Shown: positions 48,907 to 59,884, counted from the first letter of the stretch. The stretch: 64,000 nt of DNA from Streptomyces poonensis (GCF_014650915.1 NZ_BMVW01000003.1:409384-473383); one strand, 5' to 3'. Notes: a model not told the origin generated them from the letters alone. Numbers and translations: made by a program.

Positions 48907-50541
48907 GTGGGCAAGCACGCTGCAGTGAAGCGCAGAACGGTGGTCATCGGACTGGGCACGGCCGCCGGTGCCGCGGCCGTCGGCGGCTTCGCCCTGAACG
49001 CCCGGGCGACGGACAGCTCCCCCGCCCGCTCGTCGGGGACCTCGGACTCACTGGTGTTCGACACGGACGCCTACACCGAGCTCACGACCACCCTCTCCAC
49101 GGACGACGGCGACAAGGAAGTGAAGTACCACTTCTACAAGGCCGTCACCTACGTCGCCGCCCCGGTGGACGAGAAGTACCAGAGCCTGAACGTCAGCGTC
49201 CCCGTCGAGATCGACGGCGCGTCCGTCGACGCCTCGCGGGCACCCGTCCTGCTCGCGAACTCGGTGGGCGGCTACATGCCGTCGTCCGTGGCGGACGCCA
49301 CCGGGGTGGGCGGCGCCGCCATGACCGGGGCGCCCGGCGGGGGGACGGGCGGCGCCTCGCCCAGTGGCTCCCCCAGCGCCTCGGCGTCCGCCGGCACCGG
49401 CGAGGTGGCGTCCGGCGGCAACGCGCAGCTCGACGGGCGGGGCCAGATGGTCAGCAACGCCAAGCTGGCGCTCGCGGCCGGGTACGTGGTCGTGGAGCCG
49501 GGTGCGCGCGGCCGTACCCTCGTCGACTCCGACGGCACGTACTACGGTGTCGCGCCGGCCGCCATCGTGGACCTCAAGGCCGCCGTGCGGTACGTCCGCT
49601 TCAACAAGGGCCGCATCCCGGGCGACACCGACCGCATCGTCACCTCCGGCACCAGCGCCGGCGGCGCCCTGTCCGCCCTGCTCGGCGCGTCCGGCGACAG
49701 CCCGCTGTACGAGGAGCAACTGAAGGAGATCGGCGCGGCCGACGCGAGCGACGCGATCTTCGCCAGCGGTGACTGGTGCCCCATCGCCGACCTGGAGCAC
49801 GCCGACATGGCGTACGAGTGGAACTGGGGCGGCAACGAGCTCGGCTCCGGCGAGCTCGTCGACCAGACCGTGTCCAAGGAGCTGAAGAACGCGTTCGCCG
49901 ACTACCAGGCCTCCCTCAAGCTGCGGGCCAAGGGCTTCGGCACGCTCACGGCGCGCAATCTCGACGAGTACCTGCTGAAGACGTATGTGGAGCCGGCGGC
50001 CACCCGGTACCTCGCCGCCCTGTCGGAGTCGGAGCGCTCGACCTATCTGGCGAGCAACCAGTTCATCACCTGGTCCGGCGGGAAAGCCACGTTCACCTGG
50101 GCGGACTTCCTCACCCACGTGGGCGCGCGGAAGAAGGACGCCCCGGCGTTCGACGCCTTCGACCTCTCCTCGGGCGAGAACAACCTGTTCGGCAAGGGGA
50201 CGACGCAGGCCCGTCACTTCACGCAGTACAGCCTGCGCCACGAGAGCGGCGGCAGCGCGCGGCTCGACGGCGACATCCCCGAGAAGCTCAGGCTGATGAA
50301 CCCGATGTACTTCATCGCCCAGCGGAACAAGGGCATGGCCCGGCACTGGTGGATCCGCGTCGGCACCAAGGACAGCGACACCTCGCTGTCGGTCGTCGGC
50401 AACCTCGCGGCGAGCCTGAAGGCGCTGGGCGCCGAGGTGAACGCGGCGATGTACTGGGACAAGGGCCACGGCGCCAACGACGACGCGGGTGACTTCATCG
50501 AGTGGATCGCCCAGGTGACCGGCTACCAGGGCAAGAAGTAG
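48907..50541 (+). CDS. Secreted tannase-B-like alpha/beta hydrolase (Tat signal)
   Basis: 544 residues, GTG start after AAGGAGACATCA. Twin-arginine signal KRRTVVIGLGTAAGAAAVGGFALNARA (about 8-34). Nucleophile Ser250 in VTSGTSAGGALSALLG, with oxyanion and cap regions typical of tannase/feruloyl-esterase-like bacterial hydrolases (WCPIADLEHADMAYEWNWG; His in WDKGHGANDDAGDFIEWI). Residues about 135-170 are an inserted Gly/Ser/Pro/Ala-rich stretch between strands. It probably hydrolyses phenolic or gallic esters outside the cell, matching the plant-wall genes nearby. Confidence 0.82.
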   Translation: MGKHAAVKRRTVVIGLGTAAGAAAVGGFALNARATDSSPARSSGTSDSLVFDTDAYTELTTTLSTDDGDKEVKYHFYKAVTYVAAPVDEKYQSLNVSVPVEIDGASVDASRAPVLLANSVGGYMPSSVADATGVGGAAMTGAPGGGTGGASPSGSPSASASAGTGEVASGGNAQLDGRGQMVSNAKLALAAGYVVVEPGARGRTLVDSDGTYYGVAPAAIVDLKAAVRYVRFNKGRIPGDTDRIVTSGTSAGGALSALLGASGDSPLYEEQLKEIGAADASDAIFASGDWCPIADLEHADMAYEWNWGGNELGSGELVDQTVSKELKNAFADYQASLKLRAKGFGTLTARNLDEYLLKTYVEPAATRYLAALSESERSTYLASNQFITWSGGKATFTWADFLTHVGARKKDAPAFDAFDLSSGENNLFGKGTTQARHFTQYSLRHESGGSARLDGDIPEKLRLMNPMYFIAQRNKGMARHWWIRVGTKDSDTSLSVVGNLAASLKALGAEVNAAMYWDKGHGANDDAGDFIEWIAQVTGYQGKK

Positions 50542-50610
50542 GCGGCCTGTCGATCGGCCCCTCCCCCGACCGCGGTGTCCGCTTCCCGTCATGAAAGGAC
50601 ACCGCCCGCG

Positions 50611-50645
50611 CGGCGCCGGACCCGGAACCCCCGGGCCCGGCGCCG
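50611..50645. terminator. Hairpin between the esterase and dnaK (convergent)
   Basis: Arms cggcgccgg-a-cccgg and ccggg-c-ccggcgccg pair along about 14 bp. Lies between two convergent genes and probably ends both transcripts. Confidence 0.7.
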
Positions 50646-50659
50646 CCGCACTCGACGGG

Positions 50660-52567
<1,908 letters not shown>

Positions 52568-52630
52568 CGCTGTCCCCTTCCGCCTGGGGTCCTCGCACTC
52601 GCCGACAGCTTCCCGACCTCCAGCACAAAA

Positions 52631-52651
52631 CTTGAGTGTCTCCTTGTCAAG
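52631..52651 (-). promoter_or_regulatory. HAIR-like inverted repeat (HspR site) before dnaK
   Basis: Seen: cttgagt, seven bases, tgtcaag; the HspR-associated inverted repeat consensus is CTTGAGT-N7-ACTCAAG, so 12 of 14 arm positions match. On the minus strand the same site contains ttgaca, a -35 element, so HspR binding would block the dnaK promoter. About 64 bp before the dnaK ATG. Confidence 0.7.
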
Positions 52652-52698
52652 AGCGCGAGGTGCGCCGGGAGGAGCGCGGGCGGCCGGCGTGAACGCGA

Positions 52699-52730
52699 CG
52701 GTGCCGCGGCCCGTACGGACCGCGGCACCG
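52699..52730 (-). terminator. Hairpin after the osmC gene
   Basis: Perfect 11-bp arms cggtgccgcgg / ccgcggcaccg with a 10-base loop, 17 bp beyond the OsmC stop; separates osmC from the dnaK promoter. Confidence 0.75.
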
Positions 52731-52746
52731 GAAGGGCACAGAAGGG

Positions 52747-53172
52747 TCAGGCGAGCTTCGCCGACAGGGTGATCGTCGTGCCGGCCAGGGCCTGGCTGAC
52801 CGGGCAGTTCTTCTTGGCGTCCTCGGCGGCCGCCACGAAGCCGTCCTCGTCGAGGCCCGGAACCGTGCCCTCGACGGTCAGGTGGATGCCGGTGATGCCC
52901 GTACCCGGCTGGAACGTCACGTCGGCGGAGGTGACGAGCTTGGTGGGCGGGGTGCCGGCACCGGTCAGGCCGTGGGAGAGGGCCATGGAGAAGCAGCTGG
53001 AGTGGGCGGCGGCGATGAGCTCCTCGGGGCTGGTCTTGCCGTTCGCCTGCTCGGCGCGCGAGGGCCACGACACCGGCTGCTCGCCGATGCCGGAGGAGTC
53101 GAAGGTGACGACGCCGTTACCCTCGGTCAGGCTGCCTTCCCAGACGGTGTGTGCGGAGCGCGTGGTAGCCAC
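52747..53172 (-). CDS. osmC: OsmC family peroxiredoxin
   Basis: 141 residues, normal for OsmC. Thiol peroxidase reducing organic hydroperoxides with two cysteines: [10 protein letters not shown] and [25 protein letters not shown] identifies the OsmC rather than Ohr branch. Stress gene next to the orphan dnaK, though a terminator separates the two. Confidence 0.92.
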   Translation of the reverse strand: MATTRSAHTVWEGSLTEGNGVVTFDSSGIGEQPVSWPSRAEQANGKTSPEELIAAAHSSCFSMALSHGLTGAGTPPTKLVTSADVTFQPGTGITGIHLTVEGTVPGLDEDGFVAAAEDAKKNCPVSQALAGTTITLSAKLA

Positions 53173-53259
53173 GGTTCTTCCTTTCGCTGTGGTCCCGTTG
53201 CCCGGGTATCCGTTCGCCCCATCCGATCACATCCGGGGCGCCCGTACGTGCAACAGGGG

Positions 53260-55065
53260 TCACTGAACGCGGAACACCGGCCCGCGCGCCGTGAACGGCA
53301 GGCGGGCGCCCTTCGGAATCAGCCAGGCGTGCTCGCGGCGCACCCGCACCACGTCGCACTCCCCGTCGGTGATGACGAGGACGGGGGCGCCCGGCGGGAA
53401 GTCGTCCGCCCGCTGCAGCAGGTCGACGCCGGGCTGGAGCACCGTACCGCCCCGCCCGCGCACCCGTACGCGGCCCGCGATCTCGGTGACCGGCACATAC
53501 CCCGCGTCGTGCGGGGCCGCGTCGCAGAACACCACCCTCGCCGCCGGTACGTCCCGGGCCTCGGCGTACGAGGCGATCGCGCCCAGCGCCTTGCCGAGCA
53601 GCACCCGGTCCATGGAGCCCGAGGTGTCCAGTACGACGCCGAAGGTGCAGCGGGCGATCTCCTCCGGCGGGAAGTACCGTCCCGCGCGCGGGATGTCGGG
53701 GGTGGAGGACTGGCGGCGCGAGGGGCGCGCGTACGACCTGACCGGTTCCGGGCGGGGCACGAACTCGTCGAACCAGCGGGCCAGGCGGGCGTCCCAGGGC
53801 AGCGGCGGGTGGCTGAGCGCGCGGATCTCCTCGACGAGACCGCCGGGCAGGAATCCGCGCTCCTGCCGCTGGTGCAGGTCCAGGCCGTGGGCGAGGCCCC
53901 GGCGGTAGAACCCGTCGAGGTCCACGTGGTCGCGGGGGCTGCCGAGCGGGCCGCCCAGGATGTCGCCCACGCCCTTGCCGCGCAGTGTGGACAGGCGGCG
54001 CATCCGGCGCAGATCCGTGGCGATCCGGTCGTAGACCTCCTCCGCGGAGAGTCCCGCGAGCTCCGGGTCGTACAGCAGCCCGTCGGGCGCCGTGCCCACC
54101 TGCATCTCGCTCAGCCAGCCGTTGATCACGTAGTCGGCGGCGACGTTGAACAGGTACGGGTCCCGGGTGCCGCAGCGGTCGCCGTGGCGGAGGGCGGCGT
54201 GCAGCATCTCGTGGGCGAGGACGAACCGCCACTCCTCGTCCTCGAACTGCCGGTGCGGATTGACGTAGATTTCCCCGGCCTCGGCGTTCACCGCGGCGAC
54301 GGAGATGCCGTGGGCGCGGGCGAGTTCGGCGTCGGCGACGAGCGTGATGCCGGCCGCGATGCCGCCGAGCAGCGGGTAGGAGGAGACGAACCAGCTCAGG
54401 GCCTGCTGCCAGGGCCTGAGCGGGGCCGTCTCGCCGGTCATCGAGTCGCGGCGGCCGCCCGCCAGGTCGATCGCGGCGGACACGGTCCGGGCCAGCGCGC
54501 CCGCGAACGCCGTCTGCCAGTCGGGGGGCCGCTGCCCGTACCAGCCCGTCCACGGCACCAGCTTCAGGTCGGCCTCACCACCCGCCGTACCACAGCGTCC
54601 GTAAGCATCCGGTATGCCGTCGCGGCGCCAGCGCGCGGCGAGCTGTTCCTCGTCGCCGTCGGGGTAGGCGGCGGGCAGGTCGTCGGGGGCCCGGCCGACG
54701 GGGAAGCCGAGCAGGAACCGGTTGACGACCACGCAGCGGGCGGCCAGCTCGTACCGGTCGGGCTGGGTGCGCTCGCCCCGCGCCGCCGGGACGTGCCCGA
54801 AGCCGAGGTGGAGCGCGGCGTGCGCGAGGGCCCAGGCCCAGACGTCCGGGTCGGCGAGCCGTGCGGGGTGGACGTGCAGCACGCCGTCGGAGGCGACGCG
54901 GACCAGGCCGTCCCGCGGGGCGTCGGTGCACTCCTCCTGCCGGCAGACGGTGAACTCCACGGCGGCGAGGGCCGGGTTGGCGCGCACCAGCCGCAGTCCC
55001 TCGGCGAACGCCTCCGCCGCGAGGTCCCGCTTCTGCCGCCCCTTGCCGCCGCGGTTACGGCTCAC
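53260..55065 (-). CDS. DUF2201-type metallopeptidase-like protein with C-terminal VWA domain
   Basis: 601 residues, cytoplasmic. Two zincin-like motifs with identical spacing: HAALHLGFGH at 82-91 (Glu replaced by Ala) and HEMLHAALRH at 285-294 (complete HExxH plus a third His). C-terminal von Willebrand A domain with MIDAS DTSGSM at 480-485. GTG start at 55065 overlaps the MoxR stop as GTGA, so the two proteins are probably made together. MoxR ATPases usually remodel or load metal into a VWA partner; here the partner may also be a protease. Substrate unknown. Confidence 0.85.
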   Translation of the reverse strand: MSRNRGGKGRQKRDLAAEAFAEGLRLVRANPALAAVEFTVCRQEECTDAPRDGLVRVASDGVLHVHPARLADPDVWAWALAHAALHLGFGHVPAARGERTQPDRYELAARCVVVNRFLLGFPVGRAPDDLPAAYPDGDEEQLAARWRRDGIPDAYGRCGTAGGEADLKLVPWTGWYGQRPPDWQTAFAGALARTVSAAIDLAGGRRDSMTGETAPLRPWQQALSWFVSSYPLLGGIAAGITLVADAELARAHGISVAAVNAEAGEIYVNPHRQFEDEEWRFVLAHEMLHAALRHGDRCGTRDPYLFNVAADYVINGWLSEMQVGTAPDGLLYDPELAGLSAEEVYDRIATDLRRMRRLSTLRGKGVGDILGGPLGSPRDHVDLDGFYRRGLAHGLDLHQRQERGFLPGGLVEEIRALSHPPLPWDARLARWFDEFVPRPEPVRSYARPSRRQSSTPDIPRAGRYFPPEEIARCTFGVVLDTSGSMDRVLLGKALGAIASYAEARDVPAARVVFCDAAPHDAGYVPVTEIAGRVRVRGRGGTVLQPGVDLLQRADDFPPGAPVLVITDGECDVVRVRREHAWLIPKGARLPFTARGPVFRVQ

Positions 55066-56123
55066 CGGCGGGCCTCCACCAGCCGCGGCATGTCCCGCGC
55101 CGCCTCCACCAGGAACCAGGCGGGCAGTACGGCGTTGCCGTCGTCGTCCGGGGCGATGACGCTCTGGGCCACCTCGACGGAGATCTCGGCGAGCTGCACG
55201 AGCAGCGACTTGGCGCGGTACGCGGTCTGCCGCCCGTTCGCCGACATGTGCTCCTTGCTCGCGGGGAGTTCCTTGACGAGGCGACCGCGGAAGGACTCGG
55301 CGAGGTAGTAGAGCAGGTCGCGGTCCTCGATGCGGTGGGGCCAGCGGGCGTCGCCGCGGAGGATCGCCTCGATGCCGTAGCGGCTGCGCACAACCTTCAC
55401 GTAACCGCAGAAGGCGGTGGCGTGGGCGGGCGTCAGCGTGCCGTGCGCGAGGATCCTCAGGGTCTCCTCGTCGAGGTTCCGGCCGAAGGAGTGCAGGGCG
55501 TCGGAGAGCATGTGCCAGGAGCGGGGCGTGGAGAACGGCTCCTCGGTCTTCGGCGGCCTGGACCACAGGTGATCGGGCCGGTCGGTGAGGTGGTCCACCA
55601 CCCACGGGTGGATGCCGTTGGCCTCGGCCCAGGCCAGCCAGTCCTTGGCGGAGGCCTCCAGGTGGACGTGCGTGAGGCGGTTGACCAGCGCCGAGGCGAT
55701 CGGGCGGGCCAGGGCGTTGTCGGTGGCCCGGTTGCCGGCGCCGATGACGATGGAGCCCTCCGGGAGCTCGTAGGAGCCGATGCGGCGGTCCAGGATCAGC
55801 GAGTAGAACGCCTTCTGCACGTCCGGCGTGGCCGCGTTCAGCTCGTCCAGGAACAGGCAGTACGGCTCGTCACGGGCGATCGCCTCCGGGGGGCAGAACA
55901 CGGACCGCCCGTCGCGGATCTGCGGCACCCCGACGAGGTCCTCGGGAGCGAGCTGGGTGCCCAGCAGGCTCACGCACTCGAGCCCCAGCGACTCGGCGAA
56001 CGCCCGCACCAGGGACGACTTGCCGATTCCGGGCGCGCCCCAGATGAAGACCGGCCGCACGGTCGCGAGGCCGAGCAGCAGTTCCGGAATGCGGGAGGGT
56101 GTGACGGTGACGGCTGCCTGCAA
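55062..56123 (-). CDS. MoxR-type AAA+ ATPase
   Basis: 353 residues, TTG start supported by AAGGAG 8 bases upstream (no ATG or GTG precedes the P-loop). Walker A WGAPGIGKSSLVR at about 29-36, Walker B YCLFLDELNAATPDVQ at 89-95, sensor 1 IVIGAGNRATDN, and an extended C-terminal helical region (about 200-353). The MoxR subgroup chaperones VWA proteins. Its stop overlaps the VWA/zincin gene start, a two-gene unit. Confidence 0.9.
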   Translation of the reverse strand: MQAAVTVTPSRIPELLLGLATVRPVFIWGAPGIGKSSLVRAFAESLGLECVSLLGTQLAPEDLVGVPQIRDGRSVFCPPEAIARDEPYCLFLDELNAATPDVQKAFYSLILDRRIGSYELPEGSIVIGAGNRATDNALARPIASALVNRLTHVHLEASAKDWLAWAEANGIHPWVVDHLTDRPDHLWSRPPKTEEPFSTPRSWHMLSDALHSFGRNLDEETLRILAHGTLTPAHATAFCGYVKVVRSRYGIEAILRGDARWPHRIEDRDLLYYLAESFRGRLVKELPASKEHMSANGRQTAYRAKSLLVQLAEISVEVAQSVIAPDDDGNAVLPAWFLVEAARDMPRLVEARR

Positions 56124-56243
56124 GCGGCTGCTCCTTGTGACGTGTTCGATGTGCTCGGGCGTGCGAGGGCGCCCGGCCCTGTGCGAACAGTCTGTGGGGC
56201 ACGCGCTGTCGGCCGCAGCCCATTTTCGTGTGGGGTTACGAGG

Positions 56244-58367
56244 TCAGGCGGCCCGGCGGTCGGGCCGGCGGGCCGCCTGCGGCACCTGGGGCCCGTCCGA
56301 CTCGCGCAGCCAGCGCCGCAGTACCCGGTGGACCTGCTCCGCGCCGACGAGTTCCCCGCCGTCCCGCACCGGTGCGGACAGCGCCACGGGCGACAGCAGG
56401 AACGGGCGGCCCTGGGCGCCGCCGAGTCCGCCGTGGGAGCCGATCTGCTCCTCGAAGGCGAGGACCTCACCGTCGACGGGGTCGTACCAGGAGTTGACCA
56501 TGATGTCGGCGACGTGCGGGAACCCGTGCGTGCGCCGTACGGCGGCCGCGGCGCCCGGCCCGAAGTCGGCGAGCGGGCCGGGGTGTTCGTCGTCCAGTTC
56601 GTCCACGGGTATCTCCGTGCCGTGCGCGGCGAGGACGACTCCGCCGTGCTCCTCGCTGCGGACGAGGAGGAAGCCGATGCCTGGGTGGTTGGCGAGGGTG
56701 GCGAGCAGCGCGGGGTGCCGGCGGTCGATCTCCTCCTTGCTCATCCGGTGGGGCACGTCGGGGAAGGACACGAGCCCGAGGTTGCCCGAGGCCAGCACGA
56801 CCGGCTCGGAGCGGCGCGGGGGCCGGTGCTCCTCCGCGCTCTCCTCGACGGGCCTCCGCAGCGCGGCCCGGACGGCCGACCGTGCCTCGGCCCCGCTGTG
56901 GGTGCGCCGCGCCCGGCGCGGCACGGGCAGCCCGCAGCCGGCCCGGACGAGGTTGCCGAGGGTGAGGCCGTAGCGGCCGAGGAAGGTCTCGCCGGGGCTC
57001 TGGCCGTGGTCGGAGAGCACGACGATCCGGTACGCGCGCGGGGCGTGCTCGGCGACCCGCGCGATCAGCGCGAGCGAGCGGTCGAGCCGTTCGAGGACCT
57101 TGGCGGCGTCCCGGCTGCGCGGCCCGGAGTGATGTGCCACCTCGTCGTAGGCCACCAGGTCGGCGTAGACCGCGGGGCGCCCGGCGAGCATGTCGCCGAT
57201 GACCGCGGCCACGACGACGTCGCGTTCGACGACGGTGGCGAAGGCGCGGATGAACGGGTAGAGACCGCCGCGCCCCACGCGCGGACGCTCCTTGCGCAGC
57301 CGGGCCCGGACGGACTGGCCGATCTCGCGGAACACCTCCGCGACGAACGACATGGCGGTGCGGACGGCGTTGGCGGGATCGCTGAAGTAGGTGAAGTACC
57401 CGGCCCGGGAGCGGTTGCTGCGGTCGCGGCGGGCGGAGACGGACAGCACCAGGGCGAGCTGGCCGGCGCCGCCGCTGAAGAGGTTGCCGCGGCTCGCGCC
57501 GCCCGCGGTGAGCAGCCCGCCGTCCCCGGTGCGCTCGACGGCCCGGCGCTGGAGCTCGGACGCGCTGGAGGGCCGGTTGCAGACCATGACCTCCCGGGTC
57601 TCCTTCTCGTACCAGCGGAAGGCCGGGACGTCGTGGTTGGTGCCGTGCAGGATGCCGAGCTGGCTGGAGCCGGTCTGGCTGGACCAGTCGGTGCGCCACG
57701 GGGTGAGGCGGTGGGTGGCCGGGCCCGCGCCGTCGTGGCCCAGCCAGCCGGCCACGGTGGGCATGAGGCCCTTGGCCACGGCGGCGAGCAGCACGTCGTG
57801 GCCGACCCCGTCGAGCTGCACGAAGACGGTGCCGGGGCCGGCCGGACCCGCGTGACCGTCGGGTCCGGGCCCGATCCCCGTCCCGGTCCCGCGCCCGCGC
57901 CCGGGCCCGCGGCGCCGGTCGGCGAGGCGGTACAGGCGTCTGCGGTAGGCGTCGTCGTCCCGTACGGCGAGGGCCGCGCCGGTGGCGGAGGCGACGGCGG
58001 ACATCACGGCGGCGACCACGACGGCGGTCTCCGGGGCGGCCTCACCGCGCCCGGAGGGATTGAGCCTGAGGGCCAGCAGCAGCAGCGAGCCGTTCAGGAA
58101 GAAGACCAGCAGACCGAGCACGAGGGCGGGGACGAGGAGCAGCAGCCGGACGAGGAGCGGCCAGACCAGGGAGGACAGCAGGCCGAAGGCCCCGGCCCCG
58201 AAGGCCGCCGTGACGGCGATCGTGGTGGCGTCGTCACCGGTGTCGGACTGCAGCTGGAAGTCCGGCAGCGCGCCCGCGAGGAGCAGCATGGTCAGCGTCG
58301 ACACGGCCCATACGGCGATACTCCGCCACACTCCGCTCAGCACGCGCCGCCATCGCCCGTCACCCAC
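56244..58367 (-). CDS. Membrane-anchored type I phosphodiesterase/nucleotide pyrophosphatase-like protein
   Basis: 707 residues, GTG start. N-terminal holin-like membrane region about 15-135 with four hydrophobic segments (AVSTLTMLLLAGALP, GLLSSLVWPLLVRLLLLVPALVLGLLVFFLNG, TAVVVAAVMSAVASATGAALA), a GR/GP-rich linker, then an alkaline-phosphatase-superfamily domain about 180-690: VFVQLDGVGHDVL (first metal site), TDWSSQTGSSQLGILHG (nucleophile Ser/Thr region), YDEVAHHSGPRSRD, IVVLSDHGQSPGETFL and GSHGGLGGAQGRPFLL. All metal motifs look complete. The domain may act on phospholipid or nucleotide substrates at the membrane; unproven. Confidence 0.85.
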   Translation of the reverse strand: MGDGRWRRVLSGVWRSIAVWAVSTLTMLLLAGALPDFQLQSDTGDDATTIAVTAAFGAGAFGLLSSLVWPLLVRLLLLVPALVLGLLVFFLNGSLLLLALRLNPSGRGEAAPETAVVVAAVMSAVASATGAALAVRDDDAYRRRLYRLADRRRGPGRGRGTGTGIGPGPDGHAGPAGPGTVFVQLDGVGHDVLLAAVAKGLMPTVAGWLGHDGAGPATHRLTPWRTDWSSQTGSSQLGILHGTNHDVPAFRWYEKETREVMVCNRPSSASELQRRAVERTGDGGLLTAGGASRGNLFSGGAGQLALVLSVSARRDRSNRSRAGYFTYFSDPANAVRTAMSFVAEVFREIGQSVRARLRKERPRVGRGGLYPFIRAFATVVERDVVVAAVIGDMLAGRPAVYADLVAYDEVAHHSGPRSRDAAKVLERLDRSLALIARVAEHAPRAYRIVVLSDHGQSPGETFLGRYGLTLGNLVRAGCGLPVPRRARRTHSGAEARSAVRAALRRPVEESAEEHRPPRRSEPVVLASGNLGLVSFPDVPHRMSKEEIDRRHPALLATLANHPGIGFLLVRSEEHGGVVLAAHGTEIPVDELDDEHPGPLADFGPGAAAAVRRTHGFPHVADIMVNSWYDPVDGEVLAFEEQIGSHGGLGGAQGRPFLLSPVALSAPVRDGGELVGAEQVHRVLRRWLRESDGPQVPQAARRPDRRAA

Positions 58368-58522
58368 GCTCCATGCACCTCACGTCCCGGCCCGCCGCCC
58401 GGTGCGCGAGCCTTGCCCCAGCCTGTCACACCCTGTGGGGCCGTTCGTTCGTCACCCGGATGTGCGAGGAGCACGGGCGGGTCGCCGGGGTGCGCGGGCG
58501 GAGCGAGCGGCGGGACGGCGGC

Positions 58523-59026
58523 TCAGCGGCCGTCGTACCCGGCGGTCGGCATGGACAGCCGCCGGTGCACCCGGGCCTTCATCTGCGCGTCGTACGCCGG
58601 TTCCGCGGAGCCGACCGTCTCCAGCCGTACGCCGCGCCGGGCGCACTCGGCGGTGAAATCCTCGACGGAGGCCAGCGCCCGTTCCAGGACGCGGCGGCTG
58701 GGCGCGACGAACAGGTCGACGAGGCCCGCGTCCACGTCGGACCACAGGACGGTGTGGTCGGGGCGCAGGGCGCGGACGAGGAGTTCACGGGTGACCACGT
58801 AGCCGCGTTCGGCGGCCCAGCGGGCGCACATGGCGTGCTGGCTGCGGGAGTCGACCAGGAAGGGGTCCGCCTCGAGTTGCTCCAGCGGGGTCAGGCTGGC
58901 GATCGCCGCGACCCGCACCACGTCGCACGGCGTGCGGGAGGTCACGTCCGTTCCGCGGGAGACCCCGCCGTACGGCATGCCCGAGGCCGCGTACGGCCTG
59001 CCGGAGGCGTCGCTCACGTCTCCCAT
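58523..59026 (-). CDS. Hypothetical protein resembling a serine-resolvase N-terminal domain
   Basis: 167 residues. Not confidently identified. The stretch VVRVAAIASLTPLEQLEADPFLVDSRSQHAMCARWAAERGYVVTREL has the Q...C.waa.rGy layout of resolvase/invertase N-terminal domains, but the catalytic Y-x-R-x-S segment is not present in recognisable form and no DNA-binding domain follows. It lies alone, divergent from the metallo-beta-lactamase gene. It may be an inactive resolvase-fold protein; conserved Streptomyces hypothetical is the safe name. Confidence 0.6.
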   Translation of the reverse strand: MGDVSDASGRPYAASGMPYGGVSRGTDVTSRTPCDVVRVAAIASLTPLEQLEADPFLVDSRSQHAMCARWAAERGYVVTRELLVRALRPDHTVLWSDVDAGLVDLFVAPSRRVLERALASVEDFTAECARRGVRLETVGSAEPAYDAQMKARVHRRLSMPTAGYDGR

Positions 59027-59110
59027 GGGTCCCCCTCGCCTCCGGGTTCAGCCGCAGACCCTACTCCTGCCCGTAGGCTCGGGGGGAGTCGCGCGAAGGA
59101 GGCTGGGGGA

Positions 59111-59884
59111 GTGCCGGTGGAGATCACGTGGTGGGGGCATGCCGCCTGCACGGTCGAGGACTCCGGTATGCGCCTGCTCACCGATCCGCTCTTCGCACGC
59201 CGGCTCGCGCATCTGCGCAGGCGCCGGGGGGCGCCGCCGCCGCCCGAGGCGGCCGTGGCGGATGTGGCGCTCGTCTCCCATCTGCACGCCGATCATCTGC
59301 ATGTGCCCTCGCTGGCGCGGCTCGCCCCCGGCACCCGGCTGCTCGTGCCCAGAGGCGCGCCGCGCCAGGTGCCCGGGCTGCGCCGGCTGGACCGTCTGCG
59401 GCTCACCGAGGTGGCGCCCGGGGACGAGATCCGGGTGGGCGACCTGCTCGTCCGGGTCGTGCCCGCACGGCACGACGGGCGGCGGCTGCCGGTCGGACCG
59501 CATCGCTCACCGGCTCTCGGCTACGTCGTCGAGGGCGAGGCACGGACGTACTTCGCCGGGGACACCGGACTGTTCGAGTCGATGGCGGAGGAGGTCGGCC
59601 CGGTCGACGTGGCGCTGCTGCCGGTCGGCGGCTGGGGACCGTATCTCGGTGAGGGGCATCTGGACGCCGGGCGCGCGGCCGAGGCGCTCGTCCGGCTGAA
59701 GCCGCGCAGCGCGGTGCCGGTGCACTACGGCACGTACTGGCCGATCGGGATGGACGCCGTACGCCCCCACGAGTTCCACGGGCCGGGCGACGAGTTCGCA
59801 CGCCTGGCCGCCTCGCAGGCTCCCGGGGTAACGGTGTACCGGCCGGGGCACGGTGACCGCATACGCCCGGAGGTGTCGCGGTGA
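59111..59884 (+). CDS. MBL-fold metal-dependent hydrolase (UlaG-like)
   Basis: 257 residues, GTG start with AAGGAGG 7 bases before. Metallo-beta-lactamase fold: EITWWGHAACTVEDSG, the zinc motif SHLHADHLH, RTYFAGDTGLFES and the final AVPVHYGTYWPIG. The family includes lactonases and phosphodiesterases. Sixty-four bp upstream of the DedA gene, on the same strand. Substrate unknown. Confidence 0.9.
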   Translation: MPVEITWWGHAACTVEDSGMRLLTDPLFARRLAHLRRRRGAPPPPEAAVADVALVSHLHADHLHVPSLARLAPGTRLLVPRGAPRQVPGLRRLDRLRLTEVAPGDEIRVGDLLVRVVPARHDGRRLPVGPHRSPALGYVVEGEARTYFAGDTGLFESMAEEVGPVDVALLPVGGWGPYLGEGHLDAGRAAEALVRLKPRSAVPVHYGTYWPIGMDAVRPHEFHGPGDEFARLAASQAPGVTVYRPGHGDRIRPEVSR

